DNA of 41,224 nucleotides, from the NCBI GenBank assembly GCA_020847555.1, contig JADLBT010000369.1, positions 1 to 41,224 on the forward strand. Reading direction: 5' to 3'. Shown here piece after piece: positions 16,758-25,076 of this stretch (the stretch's first letter is position 1; every line of letters begins with the position of its first letter). This stretch comes from Gemmataceae bacterium (GTDB taxonomy: Bacteria; Planctomycetota; Planctomycetia; Gemmatales; Gemmataceae). Under the pieces are notes generated by a model, which had not been told where the DNA came from, made no database searches, and saw only the letters and a list, made by a program, of their open reading frames with translations. A program made the translations under genes and the position numbers.

Positions 16758-17693
16758 CTACTCCTCAGCGGGGAGTTCGCTCGCGGGCACCTGGATTTCG
16801 TTGATGACGTTGCGGACACCCGGGGTAAGGCGGATCATTGCCTCGGCCACGCGCGCCTCGCGCGCCGTCGGCGCGAATCCGCGCAGCACCACGACGTTGC
16901 CCTCCAGCGCGAGCTGAATTCGCCCCGGAGCGGTCAGCGTGCTGGCGTTCGCCAGTACGCCGCGCAGGTCAGCCTGGAGCGTGGGCGAGTAGGCGATCGG
17001 CGCGCGCTGGAACCCGATGGTCGTCACATAGGCCGGGCTGCGCAGGACGCCGAGGGTGGTGAACCCGGTCGTGGCAGCGCCGCTGGTCGCCGTCGCCCCG
17101 GTCGTGGCGGTGCCGGTGACGGCGAACAGCGGCTGGTTCAGAGAGTTCTGCTTGAGAGTCCTGATCGCGGCCGCGCCGCTCGCCGTCGAGAAACCGCCAG
17201 TCCCCCCGCCGCCGGCAAGACCCCCGCCGCCAGCCCCGGTCGTGCCGCCGGCCCCGGTCGTGCCGCCGGTTCCGGTCGTGCCGCCGGTCCCGGTCCCGCC
17301 GGTGACAATACTGCTCCCCTCGAAGCCGGTCGGGGCGAGGGTGACGTTCGGGCCGAGGCCGGGCGCCAGCGGGCTGCTGTAGAACTTGTTGTAGGTGTTG
17401 GTCGCGCTCGGCGTTGTGGCCGTCGTTGATCCGGTCCTGCCGCCGCCAGCCGCGCCGGTCCGGCCGGTGGCCGTCCCACCCGCGCCACCCCGGCCGCCGC
17501 CGACGCCGCCAGCGCCGAGGCCGCCGGCCCCGCCGGGCCGGGCGCCACCGCCGAGGCCGCCGCCCGTGCCGCCGAGGCCGCCGCCCGTACCGCCGAGGCC
17601 GCCGCCCCCGATCTGCGCCGAGGCCGGCCCGCCGAGCCACAGGAGAGTTGCACTGCCCAGCAGCACTTTCGGTAGCCACGAGCGCTTCATCAT
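16758..17693 (-). CDS. Secreted glycine-rich BON-domain protein
   Basis: A 311-residue protein with a signal peptide (MMKRSWLPKVLLGSATLLWL, cleavage after ASA), a low-complexity region of GLGGTGG and TGGTTGA repeats (about 28-190), and a C-terminal BON domain (about 225-305: APIAYSPTLQADLRGVLANA, GRIQLALEGNVVVLRGFAPT, VAEAMIRLTPGVRNVINEIQ). BON domains bind membranes or other envelope partners. The ATG pair at 17688-17693 follows AAGGGGGACC, and a promoter at 17779-17807 fits this start. The glycine-rich spacer has repeat codons prone to length change. The function is unknown. Confidence 0.82.
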   Translation of the reverse strand: MMKRSWLPKVLLGSATLLWLGGPASAQIGGGGLGGTGGGLGGTGGGLGGGARPGGAGGLGAGGVGGGRGGAGGTATGRTGAAGGGRTGSTTATTPSATNTYNKFYSSPLAPGLGPNVTLAPTGFEGSSIVTGGTGTGGTTGTGGTTGAGGTTGAGGGGLAGGGGTGGFSTASGAAAIRTLKQNSLNQPLFAVTGTATTGATATSGAATTGFTTLGVLRSPAYVTTIGFQRAPIAYSPTLQADLRGVLANASTLTAPGRIQLALEGNVVVLRGFAPTAREARVAEAMIRLTPGVRNVINEIQVPASELPAEE

Positions 17694-18064
17694 GGTCCCC
17701 CTTCTTTGCCAGGTCAGCCCTGGCGACCTGAAGCCGTGTCGCGTTGAAGTGGTGATTGGCCCCACCGGGTATGTATCCATTATCCGCGCCGGCGGTGCGG
17801 TCTGCAAGGACGACTGCGGCCCGCCCCCATCTTCCTTGAACCCCGCTCACGGGACGCGGGCTCGCGCCGGATGGTCCCTCCTCGCATCGCCGCTGGCGCA
17901 GACCCTCCCCTCTGCTCCTATCGGCAACCGGGGTGGAAAACTTGAGCCCGGCGGCGGTCGAAAAACTGGCCCCCCACTCCCGGGGCCGCTACAGCTACCA
18001 CCAGGCGCAAACTCCCCAACCCCGCGCCTGGTGGGGCGGGTGGACTGGCGACGGAGAAGGCAGC
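17694..18064. other. Divergent intergenic region
   Basis: About 370 bases between the BON gene (minus) and the oxidoreductase gene (plus). It contains the BON promoter (17779-17807) and otherwise nothing recognisable; the frames that extend the oxidoreductase upstream into this stretch lack family similarity. Confidence 0.5.
17779..17807 (-). promoter_or_regulatory. Sigma-70-type promoter of the BON protein gene
   Basis: On the minus strand TTGCAG (17802-17807) and GATAAT (17779-17784) are separated by exactly 17 bases. It lies about 85 bases upstream of the ATG pair. Confidence 0.55.
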
Positions 18065-19210
18065 ATGGCGCAAACAGGGACCGCGGTGGTGGGCACGGGC
18101 TTCATCGGCCCCGTTCACGTCGAGGCGCTGCGGCGCCTCGGCCGGCCGGTGGTGGGACTGCTCGGCTCGACCCCGGAGAAGTCGCGGGTCGCGGCCGACG
18201 CGCTCGGCGTCCCGAGAGGGTACGGCACCTTTGACGAACTTCTCGCCGACCCCGCCGTCACCGTCGTCCACCTGGCCTCGCCAAACCGACTGCATTTCGC
18301 CCAGTGTCGGGCCGCCCTCGGCGCCGGCAAGCACGTCGTGTGCGAGAAGCCGCTGGCGATGACCAGCCGCGAAACCGCCGAACTGGCCGACCTGGCCGGG
18401 CGGGCGCCAGTCGTTGCCGCCGTCTGTTACAACGTCCGCTACTACCCGCTGTGCCTGGAGGCCCGCGCGCGCATCGCGGCCGGACACCTCGGGGCCGTCC
18501 ACCACGTTATCGGGTCATACGTGCAGGACTGGCTCCTGTACGACACCGATTTCAACTGGCGCGTTCTGGCCGAAGAGGGGGGCGACCTGCGCGCCGTGGC
18601 CGACATCGGCACCCACTGGCTCGACCTGGTCCAGGCGGTCACCGGCCTGAAGGTCGTGGCCGTCTGCGCGGACCTCAGGACGATGCTGCCGATCCGGCTC
18701 AGGCCGAGGGGTTCCGTTGAAACGTTCCAGGGGAAACTGCGCCAGGAGGCCGAGACGGAGGCGGTCCCGATCACCACCGAGGATTACGGGTCGATCCTGC
18801 TCCACTTCGAGGGCGGCGCCCGCGGCTGTTTCACCGTGTCCCAGGTGACGGCGGGCCGCAAGAACTGCGTGCGCTTCGAGGTCGCGGGAGCGCGGGGGGC
18901 GCTGGCGTGGGACAGCGAGCGACCCAACGAGCTGTGGCTGGGCCACCGCGACCGGCCGAACGAAGTGCTGTTGCGCGACCCGGCCCTGCTGCAGCCTTCC
19001 GTGCGGCCCTACACGAACTACCCCGGCGGCCACAACGAAGGCTTCCCCGACACGTTCAAGCAACTGTTCCGGGCGATCTACGACGCTATCGACGAGGGAC
19101 AGGGATCGGCCGCCCCGTCGTTCCCGACCTTCGCGGACGGCCACCGGGAGGTACTCCTTTGCGAGGCGATCCTGCGGAGCCAGCAGGAGCGCCGCTGGGT
19201 GGAGGTCTGA
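18065..19210 (+). CDS. Gfo/Idh/MocA family oxidoreductase
   Basis: A 381-residue predicted NAD(P)-dependent sugar or polyol dehydrogenase. The N-terminal Rossmann motif is [19 protein letters not shown]; the family signature EKPLAMT occurs in [20 protein letters not shown], followed by the C-terminal alpha/beta domain with [15 protein letters not shown] and DIGTHWLDL (the His of the catalytic region). The ATG at 18065 has GGAGAAGGCAGC before it; the open frame upstream has no family similarity. No signal peptide is seen, so it is cytoplasmic. It stands alone; the substrate is not predictable from context. Confidence 0.9.
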   Translation: MAQTGTAVVGTGFIGPVHVEALRRLGRPVVGLLGSTPEKSRVAADALGVPRGYGTFDELLADPAVTVVHLASPNRLHFAQCRAALGAGKHVVCEKPLAMTSRETAELADLAGRAPVVAAVCYNVRYYPLCLEARARIAAGHLGAVHHVIGSYVQDWLLYDTDFNWRVLAEEGGDLRAVADIGTHWLDLVQAVTGLKVVAVCADLRTMLPIRLRPRGSVETFQGKLRQEAETEAVPITTEDYGSILLHFEGGARGCFTVSQVTAGRKNCVRFEVAGARGALAWDSERPNELWLGHRDRPNEVLLRDPALLQPSVRPYTNYPGGHNEGFPDTFKQLFRAIYDAIDEGQGSAAPSFPTFADGHREVLLCEAILRSQQERRWVEV

Positions 19211-19547
19211 TTCACGGTCCGGGTCTGCCAATCGACGAAAGGGATGGCGCAGGCTGGACAGGAAGCACGGAATCCATCGAGTGGACCGATCCTGCCGGTT
19301 GTGCTGCCCGAAGCCCGGCCAATCCTGGCCCGACCGGCTTGCGACGGCCGATTGGACGACCTATAGTATCTGTGATCATTTGAGACTTTTTGACGATCGG
19401 CTCGCACCCCTCCATTCCGAAAAAGTTGCTTGCCGGTTCAGGAACTTTCGGACCTGAGTTAGCGTCGAATCAGGCTAACGACCATTCGATCGCTCGACCA
19501 GGTGGGACCGCTGGTTCCAGGCCAACCTCGCAGGGAGTGACGTCACG
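19211..19547. other. Intergenic region with promoter for the HD-GYP gene
   Basis: 337 bases between two plus-strand genes. It contains a promoter candidate (19339-19367) and an imperfect hairpin CCGAAAAAGTT/AACTTTCGG near 19417-19451 in the presumed leader. No gene is visible. Confidence 0.5.
19339..19367 (+). promoter_or_regulatory. Sigma-70-type promoter of the HD-GYP response regulator
   Basis: TTGCGA (19339-19344) and TATAGT (19362-19367) with a 17-base spacer. It predicts a start near 19374 and a leader of about 175 bases before the GTG at 19548. Confidence 0.55.
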
Positions 19548-20585
19548 GTGGAACTGCCAGTGACGCCAGCAGGCGTTGACCAAACGGGAACGGCCGTCAC
19601 CGTCGTGGACGACGAACCGGCCGCCCTTGACGTGCTCGTCCGTGCCGCCCGCGCCTGGGAGTTCAACTGCCAGGCCGCCCGCAGCGCCGAGCAAGCTCTC
19701 CTCTTACTCGAGCAGCGGTTGACCCCGGTCGTCGTGACCGACCTGCGGATGCCGGGCCGCGGCGGCGTCTGGCTGATCCGCGAGATCCAGCGCCGTTGGC
19801 CGGAGGTGTCGATCATCGTCATTACCGCCGGCCACGACACGGACGCCGTCAGCGAGTGCCTCAACGCCGGCGCCCACCACTACTTCCTCAAACCGATCAA
19901 CCTCGACGAGTTCCGCCACGCCCTCGAAGCTACCGCGCGCGGCTACGTCCTCCGCCGGGAGCGCGAGCGCTACCGGCGCCAGCTCGAACACACTGTGCAG
20001 CGGCGCACGCGCCAGCTCCGCCAGACCTTCCTCGCCGCGATCGACAGCCTGGTGCGCACCCTGGAAGCCCGCCACCCCTCGACGTGCGGGCACTCGCTGC
20101 GCGTCCGCCAGTACGTCGTCCGCCTGGCCGAGGCTCTGGGCTGGCCGGAGCGCGAGCGGAAGCGCCTCGCCCTGGCCGCCAAGCTGCATGACATCGGCAA
20201 GGTCGGACTCCCCGAGGCGATCCTGAACAAGCCCGGGCTGCTCACGCCCGACGAATGGAGCGCCGTCCGCGGCCACCCGGTCATCGGCGAACGCATCCTC
20301 GCCCCGACCATCCGCAGCCGGGCCGTCCTCGCCGCCATCCGCGGCCACCACGAGCGCTGGGACGGGACCGGCTACCCGGACGAGCTGAGAGGGGAGGCCA
20401 TCCCGCTGCCCGCCCGGGCCATCGCCATCGCCGACTGCTTCGACGCCCTGACCAGCACCCGGTCCTATCGCGCCCCGCTACCGCGCGGCGACGCCCTCGA
20501 GCTGATCCGCGCCGGGGCCGGCACCCAGTTCGACCCCGTCCTCGTGCCCGCCTTTCTCACGCTGCTGACCGCCCCCGTCATTTGA
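19548..20585 (+). CDS. Response regulator with HD-GYP domain
   Basis: A 345-residue protein: a receiver domain (about 15-130, acidic pocket DDE, phosphoacceptor Asp65 in VVVTDLRMPG, Lys115 in FLKPINLD), a coiled linker, then an HD-GYP domain. The metal-binding HD is in AAKLHDIGKVGLPEAILNKP (His214-Asp215), followed by HPVIGERIL, HHERWDGTGYPDEL (the GYP motif in full) and ADCFDALTSTRSYR. With all key residues present it is likely an active c-di-GMP phosphodiesterase controlled by phosphorylation (RpfG-like). The start GTG at 19548 has AGGGAG upstream. The cognate kinase is not adjacent; two orphan kinases occur elsewhere in the window. Confidence 0.93.
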   Translation: MELPVTPAGVDQTGTAVTVVDDEPAALDVLVRAARAWEFNCQAARSAEQALLLLEQRLTPVVVTDLRMPGRGGVWLIREIQRRWPEVSIIVITAGHDTDAVSECLNAGAHHYFLKPINLDEFRHALEATARGYVLRRERERYRRQLEHTVQRRTRQLRQTFLAAIDSLVRTLEARHPSTCGHSLRVRQYVVRLAEALGWPERERKRLALAAKLHDIGKVGLPEAILNKPGLLTPDEWSAVRGHPVIGERILAPTIRSRAVLAAIRGHHERWDGTGYPDELRGEAIPLPARAIAIADCFDALTSTRSYRAPLPRGDALELIRAGAGTQFDPVLVPAFLTLLTAPVI

Positions 20586-21029
20586 CCGCCGACGCAGGTG
20601 GCCGAAGCGCTCTCTCCGCTCTCGCGACCTACCGTGCCGTTGCCCTGCTGGCGGAAGATTCCCGAAAAAACGTCGCATTCCGAGCGCCGTTTGTGGGCGA
20701 GCAGTGTATAATCACCTTGTTGGGTGGGCGTGTGCCCATCCGGGAAGATGACGAACGTGCTTGCCGCCTCCTTGCTTTGACCCATCTTGGTACACCTGCT
20801 CTGAGTTTTCCTTTCCGACAGACTCCGAGATTGTCAAGCTCGTGTTGTTGCCGGGCGACCGTTTAACCCACACCGCCGGGGCGTGGTTCCGTCGGGAGGG
20901 GTCTGAAGCCCCTGCGGTGGTTCGGGTTGTTCGTTGCCCCGTTCGCGCCTGTCTTCCACACCACCTGCGGGTGGTGAAGACACCGTTGGTATGTTTGCTG
21001 CCGGGGTCACAACTCCGGGAAGGATTACG
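20586..21029. other. Upstream region of the RNA-binding protein gene
   Basis: About 440 bases with no protein gene. A perfect TATAAT (20707-20712) lacks a recognisable -35 box. Further down, AGGGG/CCCCT (20897-20913) and a 12-bp hairpin GTCTTC(CAC)ACCACC with GGTGGTGAAGAC (20951-20981) suggest a structured leader of about 310 bases before the RRM gene. Confidence 0.45.
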
Positions 21030-21323
21030 ATGAGCAAGAATCTGTATGTTGGGAATCTCTCGTTCCAGACCACCGCCGACGACCTCCGCGAGGCTTTCGA
21101 GCAGTTCGGGAACGTCACGCGGGCCCAGGTCGTCACCGACCGCGAGACCGGCCGGTCGCGCGGCTTCGGGTTCGTCGAGATGTCCGAGGGCGCCGACGAG
21201 GCGATCAACAACCTGAACGGCGCCCTGTTTCAGGGTCGGCCGCTGACCGTCAACGAGGCCAAGCCGCGCGAGGACCGGCCCCGGACCGGCGGCGCCCGCA
21301 CCGGCGGCGGCCGTCGCTGGTAA
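21030..21323 (+). CDS. RRM-domain RNA-binding protein
   Basis: A 97-residue single-RRM protein like the cyanobacterial Rbp and planctomycete glycine-rich RNA-binding proteins. RNP2 is LYVGNLSF, RNP1 is RGFGFVEM; the rest of the beta-alpha-beta fold runs to about residue 78, followed by an arginine- and glycine-rich tail (RTGGARTGGGRRW). The ATG at 21030 has GGGAAGGATTACG upstream. Members bind U- or G-rich single-stranded RNA in the cytoplasm, often in cold response. The long structured leader is consistent with post-transcriptional control. A strong hairpin terminator follows 37 bases after the stop. Confidence 0.93.
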   Translation: MSKNLYVGNLSFQTTADDLREAFEQFGNVTRAQVVTDRETGRSRGFGFVEMSEGADEAINNLNGALFQGRPLTVNEAKPREDRPRTGGARTGGGRRW

Positions 21324-21359
21324 GCGTGTCGTCCGCTCGCCCCGCGAGCAGGCGAGAAC

Positions 21360-21405
21360 AACAAGAGGAGCCCCGGCCGCCCGACCGGCCGGGGCTCCTC
21401 TTGTT
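21360..21405 (+). terminator. Intrinsic terminator, bidirectional
   Basis: A perfect 20-bp stem: AACAAGAGGAGCCCCGGCCG (21360-21379) and its complement (21386-21405), 6-base loop, followed by TTTTCGC. It lies between the RRM gene and the convergent rhomboid remnant and could stop both. Confidence 0.85.
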
Positions 21406-21417
21406 TTCGCCCCGCGC

Positions 21418-21726
21418 TACCACGGCCAGCGCCGCACCGCCTCCCTGTCTGGCTCGTCCCGGCCGATCATGAACACCTTCACCAGCACCAGATCCGCGCC
21501 AAACCCGCCCGGTGACGGGGTGGGTGGTTCGCTTCTCCTTCGGGGTCACCTCGTCCGTGCCGGTGACGATCTCGCGCGGCACGGCCGAGAACGCATAGGT
21601 GAAGCGGTCGTTCGTCCCCAGTCCCTGCGGGCCGACGAAGACGAGGACGTTGAGAGCGATCAGGACATAGTTGACGACGGGCGTCGTCCGCCGAGTGGAG
21701 GTGTCATCGCTGAGCGGCATGACCAT
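21418..21726 (-). pseudogene. Rhomboid-family membrane protease remnant
   Basis: The N-terminal 75 residues (MVMPLSDDTSTRRTTPVVNY, LIALNVLVFVGPQGLGT, RFTYAFSAVPREIVTGTDEV) look like the start of a planctomycete rhomboid protease with its first membrane helix. Near 21515 the frame loses similarity, and the next frame reads PGGFGADLVLVKVFMIGRDE and stops at 21418, which resembles the last rhomboid helix (HIGGF.A.LVLVKLF type) and tail. The central helices with the catalytic Ser and His are missing, so about 150 codons seem to have been deleted out of frame. It follows the DUF6285 gene by about 40 bases on the same strand, with a GTGAGG ribosome site. Confidence 0.65.
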
Positions 21727-21766
21727 CGGAGACACCTCACGGCAAAACGGCGGGAACGAAACCCGG

Positions 21767-22192
21767 TCAGGACGCAGTCTCGTCCGGCGACGGCGCGAAC
21801 GTGGCCAGGTAGCGCGGGTTGGTGATCTGAAGCTTGCGCTCGATCACGCGGCGCAGCTGGCCGGCCAGGTCGTGGAAGCGCTGCGGCTCGTCGAACGCAC
21901 CGTCGCGAATCCGGTCGCACAGGCGCCGGTTCGCGGCGCCGACCGCCGCCCGGAGCGTTGCCGTCGTCGTCGGCACCGACTCCTGCCACCCGAACAGTTC
22001 CGACAGCCACTGCCACTCCCAGATCAGATCGATGTCGCCCGCCTCCAGTTCGCGCGCGGCGATGGTCAGGACGTTCACCGCCACCAACCCCTGGAAGCGC
22101 AGGCGGGCGTCGATCACCTCCGGCACCAGTTCCGTTTCGAGGAAGCGGCGGACGGCAGCGAGCAGTTCCAGGGCGGTCGGCCGGTCATTCAT
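21767..22192 (-). CDS. DUF6285-like protein
   Basis: A 141-residue helical protein (MNDRPTALELLAAVRRFLET, VNVLTIAARELEAG, CDRIRDGAF, VIERKLQITNPRYLATF). Short proteins of this type are typically encoded next to acyl-CoA-linked aminoglycoside-phosphotransferase-like kinases and are collected as DUF6285. Here the ATG overlaps the stop of the phosphotransferase gene by 4 bases (ATGA), so the two are coupled and probably interact. No catalytic motif is visible. The name rests on recall of the family and context rather than on a search. Confidence 0.75.
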   Translation of the reverse strand: MNDRPTALELLAAVRRFLETELVPEVIDARLRFQGLVAVNVLTIAARELEAGDIDLIWEWQWLSELFGWQESVPTTTATLRAAVGAANRRLCDRIRDGAFDEPQRFHDLAGQLRRVIERKLQITNPRYLATFAPSPDETAS

Positions 22193-23214
22193 GCCCCTGC
22201 CTCCCAGCGCTCGATCGCGTCGAGCAGTTCCAGTTCCATCTCCCCGGTGCGGCGCCCAAGGCTCGCGAACTCGACGCTCGGCGTCCGGCCCGACAGGTGC
22301 CGGTCGGCCTGGGCGATGCACCCGACGGCCCAGCGGAAGTTGCCCAGGATCTCCCAGTACGCGACCGCCCGCCGATCCGCCGCCCGCCCGCCGGCGCGCT
22401 CGTAGGCGGTGAAGAACTCCTCCGGCTCCCCCACGCCGCCCAGCCGTAAGGTGTCCTGGCCGAAGCGCCACGATCGCACGCACGGCCAGCCGAGATCTTC
22501 CGCCGGATCGCCCACATGGACCAACTCCCAGTCGAGTACGCCACGCAGCCCTTCCGGGCCGACCAGCAGGTTGCCGATACGGAAATCGCCGTGGACGAGG
22601 ACGGACGCGGCGCACGGCGGGGCGTGCGCCCGCAGCCAGCGAGCGGCCAGTTCGAGGACCGGGTGCGGCTCGTCCAGCTCGCCCAGCTGCCGGGCGGTAC
22701 GGTCCACCGCCGTCTGCGCGGGTGAGTGGGCGGGCTCCGGCGCGGAGAGAAAGCCGAGCCCCGCGGCAGCCGGGTCGATGCGGTGGACCAGGGCCAGCTG
22801 CTCGCCCATCTGGGCGGGGAGTCGGCGGCGCGCCTCCGCCAGCGCCGGCGTGCGCACGACGCGCCGGCCGATGGCCTGGCCCTCGACGCGGTCCATCACG
22901 AAGAAGGGGGCGCCGAGAATGGCGGGGTCGGCACACAGCCAGCGCGGCCGCGGGACAAGGACGCCGGCCCGGTGGACGGCGGTCAGGACGCGAAACTCCT
23001 GCTCGCGCGACAGCACCTCGGGGAGGCTGTCGCCGCTCAGGTCGCGTCGCAGTACCAGGGCGTGCCGGCCGGCGTCCAGCCCGCCCTGCACCTCGGCCTC
23101 GAACGCCCAGTTCTCCCGACTCGCCCCGCCGGCCAGCCGCTGCAGACCCGTGACGCGCACCGGCCCCTGGACCTGCTCCGCCAGAAACGCCTCCAGTCGG
23201 GCCGGATCGAGCAT
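22189..23214 (-). CDS. Phosphotransferase family protein (APH/ACAD10-like)
   Basis: A 341-residue kinase-fold protein of the APH family. Features: the nucleotide-binding strands GLQRLAGGASRENWAFEAEV and ALVLRRDLSGDSLP, the linker PFFVMDRVEGQAIG, the catalytic loop LVHGDFRIGNLLV (Asp210) and the metal Asp228 in GVLDWELVHVGDPAEDLGW. Family members phosphorylate small hydroxyl compounds; the ACAD10/11-like branch acts on 4-hydroxyacyl-CoA. The ATG at 23212-23214 has GGGGGCGATCC upstream. It heads a minus-strand operon with the DUF6285 gene and the rhomboid remnant. No adjacent acyl-CoA dehydrogenase gene is present, so the substrate stays open. Confidence 0.85.
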   Translation of the reverse strand: MLDPARLEAFLAEQVQGPVRVTGLQRLAGGASRENWAFEAEVQGGLDAGRHALVLRRDLSGDSLPEVLSREQEFRVLTAVHRAGVLVPRPRWLCADPAILGAPFFVMDRVEGQAIGRRVVRTPALAEARRRLPAQMGEQLALVHRIDPAAAGLGFLSAPEPAHSPAQTAVDRTARQLGELDEPHPVLELAARWLRAHAPPCAASVLVHGDFRIGNLLVGPEGLRGVLDWELVHVGDPAEDLGWPCVRSWRFGQDTLRLGGVGEPEEFFTAYERAGGRAADRRAVAYWEILGNFRWAVGCIAQADRHLSGRTPSVEFASLGRRTGEMELELLDAIERWEAGA

Positions 23215-23331
23215 GGATCGCCCCCGCACCGTCAGGCCGGGCAAACCCAGGCATTATAGCCCGTCGTCCGCGCCCCCGACAGCGGAGCGCGTGTGCCCGT
23301 TGCTGGTACTCCGGGCTGGTGCGTGGCGTTG

Positions 23332-23943
23332 TTACTTCGCGGTCCCGCGCAGCGCGTCGATCACCGCCCCGACCCCCTGATCGTCGGTCAGCGCTCGCAC
23401 CTTCGACAGGCCGAGGTGCCGGACGCGCACCGCGTTGACCAGCCGCACGTCGAGCGGGTCGCCGCCGTGGACCGCCGCATACGCGAGGGCCATGACGGCG
23501 GTCTTCAGCACGTTGGCGCGCACACGCCGGGTCTGCGGCGCCCACCGGCCCGGATGGAGGTGGACATAGCGTTCCCCCTCCTCGCCGTGCCGCAACACCC
23601 AGCGCGACCCGTCCTCGGGCAGGTCGATGACGGCGTAGCCGCCGCTCGCCTCTACCCAGGCGCGGTAGGCGTCGCGCTCCAGACGCCGGTCGGCGCGCAG
23701 GGCGGCGAGGACCATCGCGCCGATCGCCTCGGGGGACAACCGGCCGGTGTAGACGTCCATCAGTTCCGTGCCCACGACGACCAGCCGCCCCGCCAGTTCC
23801 TCCAGTCCGGCCGGGCCGCGGGCGGCCGCCTCCTCGACGCGCCGCCGCAGGGCGCCGGCGTGGTGCTTCCAGGTGTTGAGCAGGACCGGCGGCGGCACCT
23901 CGTTGAGCAGGTGCGCCCCGAGGGGAGGCGGCGCGGCGTTCAA
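23332..23943 (-). CDS. Hypothetical 203-residue protein
   Basis: I recognise no domain. The protein begins NAAPPPLGAHLLNEVPPPVL after the initiator and contains LVVVGTELMDVYTGRLSPEA, EASGGYAVIDLPEDGSRWVL and VRANVLKTAVMALAYAAVHG. It is soluble, with no signal peptide or repeats. The preferred start is TTG at 23941-23943, because AAGGAG lies six bases upstream and no ATG fits; the frame is open farther upstream into the region shared with the deformylase promoter. It is divergent from the peptide deformylase gene. Codon use matches its neighbours, so it is a real gene with modest uncertainty about the start. Confidence 0.7.
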   Translation of the reverse strand: MNAAPPPLGAHLLNEVPPPVLLNTWKHHAGALRRRVEEAAARGPAGLEELAGRLVVVGTELMDVYTGRLSPEAIGAMVLAALRADRRLERDAYRAWVEASGGYAVIDLPEDGSRWVLRHGEEGERYVHLHPGRWAPQTRRVRANVLKTAVMALAYAAVHGGDPLDVRLVNAVRVRHLGLSKVRALTDDQGVGAVIDALRGTAK

Positions 23944-24076
23944 GGCGTGCTCCTTTATGGCGTGGCTCCTTTGTGATGGCGACCCACCAGAGAGGACAGG
24001 GTTCCGCCGCGAAAGTTCGCTTTTCCTATACTGCAGGCGGGTACTGCCTACTCCGCGCACGAGGCGAACCATACCG

Positions 24077-24628
24077 ATGGTCCTGACAATCGCACAGCTG
24101 GGGCAGCCGGTCCTGCGCAAACCCGCGGCCGAGATCCCGCCCGACGCCATTGCCGACCCGGCCTTCCAGCGGTTCCTCGATGACATGGCGGAGACGCTGC
24201 GCGCGGCGGGCGGCGTCGGCCTGGCCGGGCCGCAGGTCTTCGCCGGCCAGCGCGTCTTCCTCGCCGCGATCCTGCCGCCCGCCGCCGAGGGCCAGCCACC
24301 CGGCGTGGAGGTGTTCATCAACCCGCGGCTGACGGCCCTCGGAGAGGAGACGGCCGCCTCGTGGGAGGGGTGCCTGAGCTTCGTCGAGTTGCTGGTGCTG
24401 GTGCCGCGCTACCGCCGGGTCCAGGTCGATTACCGCGACCGCCACGGCGTCGCGCAGACGCTGCACCTGGCCGGCTTCCCGGCCCGTGTCGTGCAGCACG
24501 AGAACGACCACCTCGACGGCGTACTGACCCTCGACCGCGCCCCGTCTCCGCGCTTCATCATCAAGGCGTCCGAGGTCGAGGCTTTCATGAAGGACATGGA
24601 AGCGGGAAAGCAGGCGGAGCCAGAGTAG
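24077..24628 (+). CDS. def: Peptide deformylase
   Basis: A 183-residue metalloenzyme (EC 3.5.1.88) that removes the formyl group from nascent proteins. All three family motifs are intact: GVGLAGPQ (46-53), EGCLS with the metal Cys (97-101), and QHENDHLDG with the two metal His and catalytic Glu (140-148). The start MVLTIAQLGQPVLRKPA is typical. The ribosome site before the ATG at 24077 is weak (GAGG 14 bases upstream). The gene stands alone, without the fmt gene that often accompanies def. Cytoplasmic, ribosome-associated. Confidence 0.95.
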   Translation: MVLTIAQLGQPVLRKPAAEIPPDAIADPAFQRFLDDMAETLRAAGGVGLAGPQVFAGQRVFLAAILPPAAEGQPPGVEVFINPRLTALGEETAASWEGCLSFVELLVLVPRYRRVQVDYRDRHGVAQTLHLAGFPARVVQHENDHLDGVLTLDRAPSPRFIIKASEVEAFMKDMEAGKQAEPE

Positions 24629-24653
24629 GGTGCGATTTACTCCAGCCCCACAC

Positions 24654-25064
24654 TCAGTTGCTGCCCTCCGGCGCAGCGCTCGCCCGCGCCGTCGCACGCT
24701 CCTCGATCAGTTGCTTCAGCAAGGTACGGTGGCAGTGGGTCACGTCCTCGCACGCCGACGAGCAAAGGAGGGTGATCGTCTTGCCCTCGGCGACGAGGTC
24801 TGCGAGCCCCTCGATCATCTGTTGCTGCTCCTCGCCCTGCATCTCTTGCAGGTAGCGGGCGCGGTATTCGTCCCAGCCGATCGGCTTGCCGGCCTTGCCG
24901 TAGAAGGCGGCGTGCAGCTCCTTGCTCGGCCCGAGAGCGGGATACCAGTTGTCCCAGGTCTCAGCCGTCTTCGGCAAGGCGCGTGGGCGATAGCGGCAAA
25001 TGAGGATGCGCCAGCCGTCGCCGCGCTTCTTCCGGTCGTTCCAGCGTCGGGTGTGGATGGTCAC
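24654..25064 (-). CDS. DUF488 family protein
   Basis: A 136-residue member of DUF488 (MTIHTRRWNDRKKRGDGWRI, ILICRYRPRALPKTAETWDN, ITLLCSSACEDVTHCHRTLL). The C-terminal LLCSSACEDVTHCHR matches the family pattern LLCxE..P..CHR with an insertion. The biochemical role of DUF488 proteins is unknown. The start is GTG at 25062-25064 behind a strong GAGGAGGGACGCTC. It follows the SenB-type gene with a gap of only 12 bases, so it is probably co-transcribed. Confidence 0.82.
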   Translation of the reverse strand: MTIHTRRWNDRKKRGDGWRILICRYRPRALPKTAETWDNWYPALGPSKELHAAFYGKAGKPIGWDEYRARYLQEMQGEEQQQMIEGLADLVAEGKTITLLCSSACEDVTHCHRTLLKQLIEERATARASAAPEGSN

Positions 25065-25076
25065 GAGCGTCCCTCC

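Noticed and set aside
17400..17640. Repetitive GC-rich stretch as a tandem repeat locus
   Set aside because: It encodes the glycine-rich part of the BON protein in frame, so the repetition reflects protein composition.
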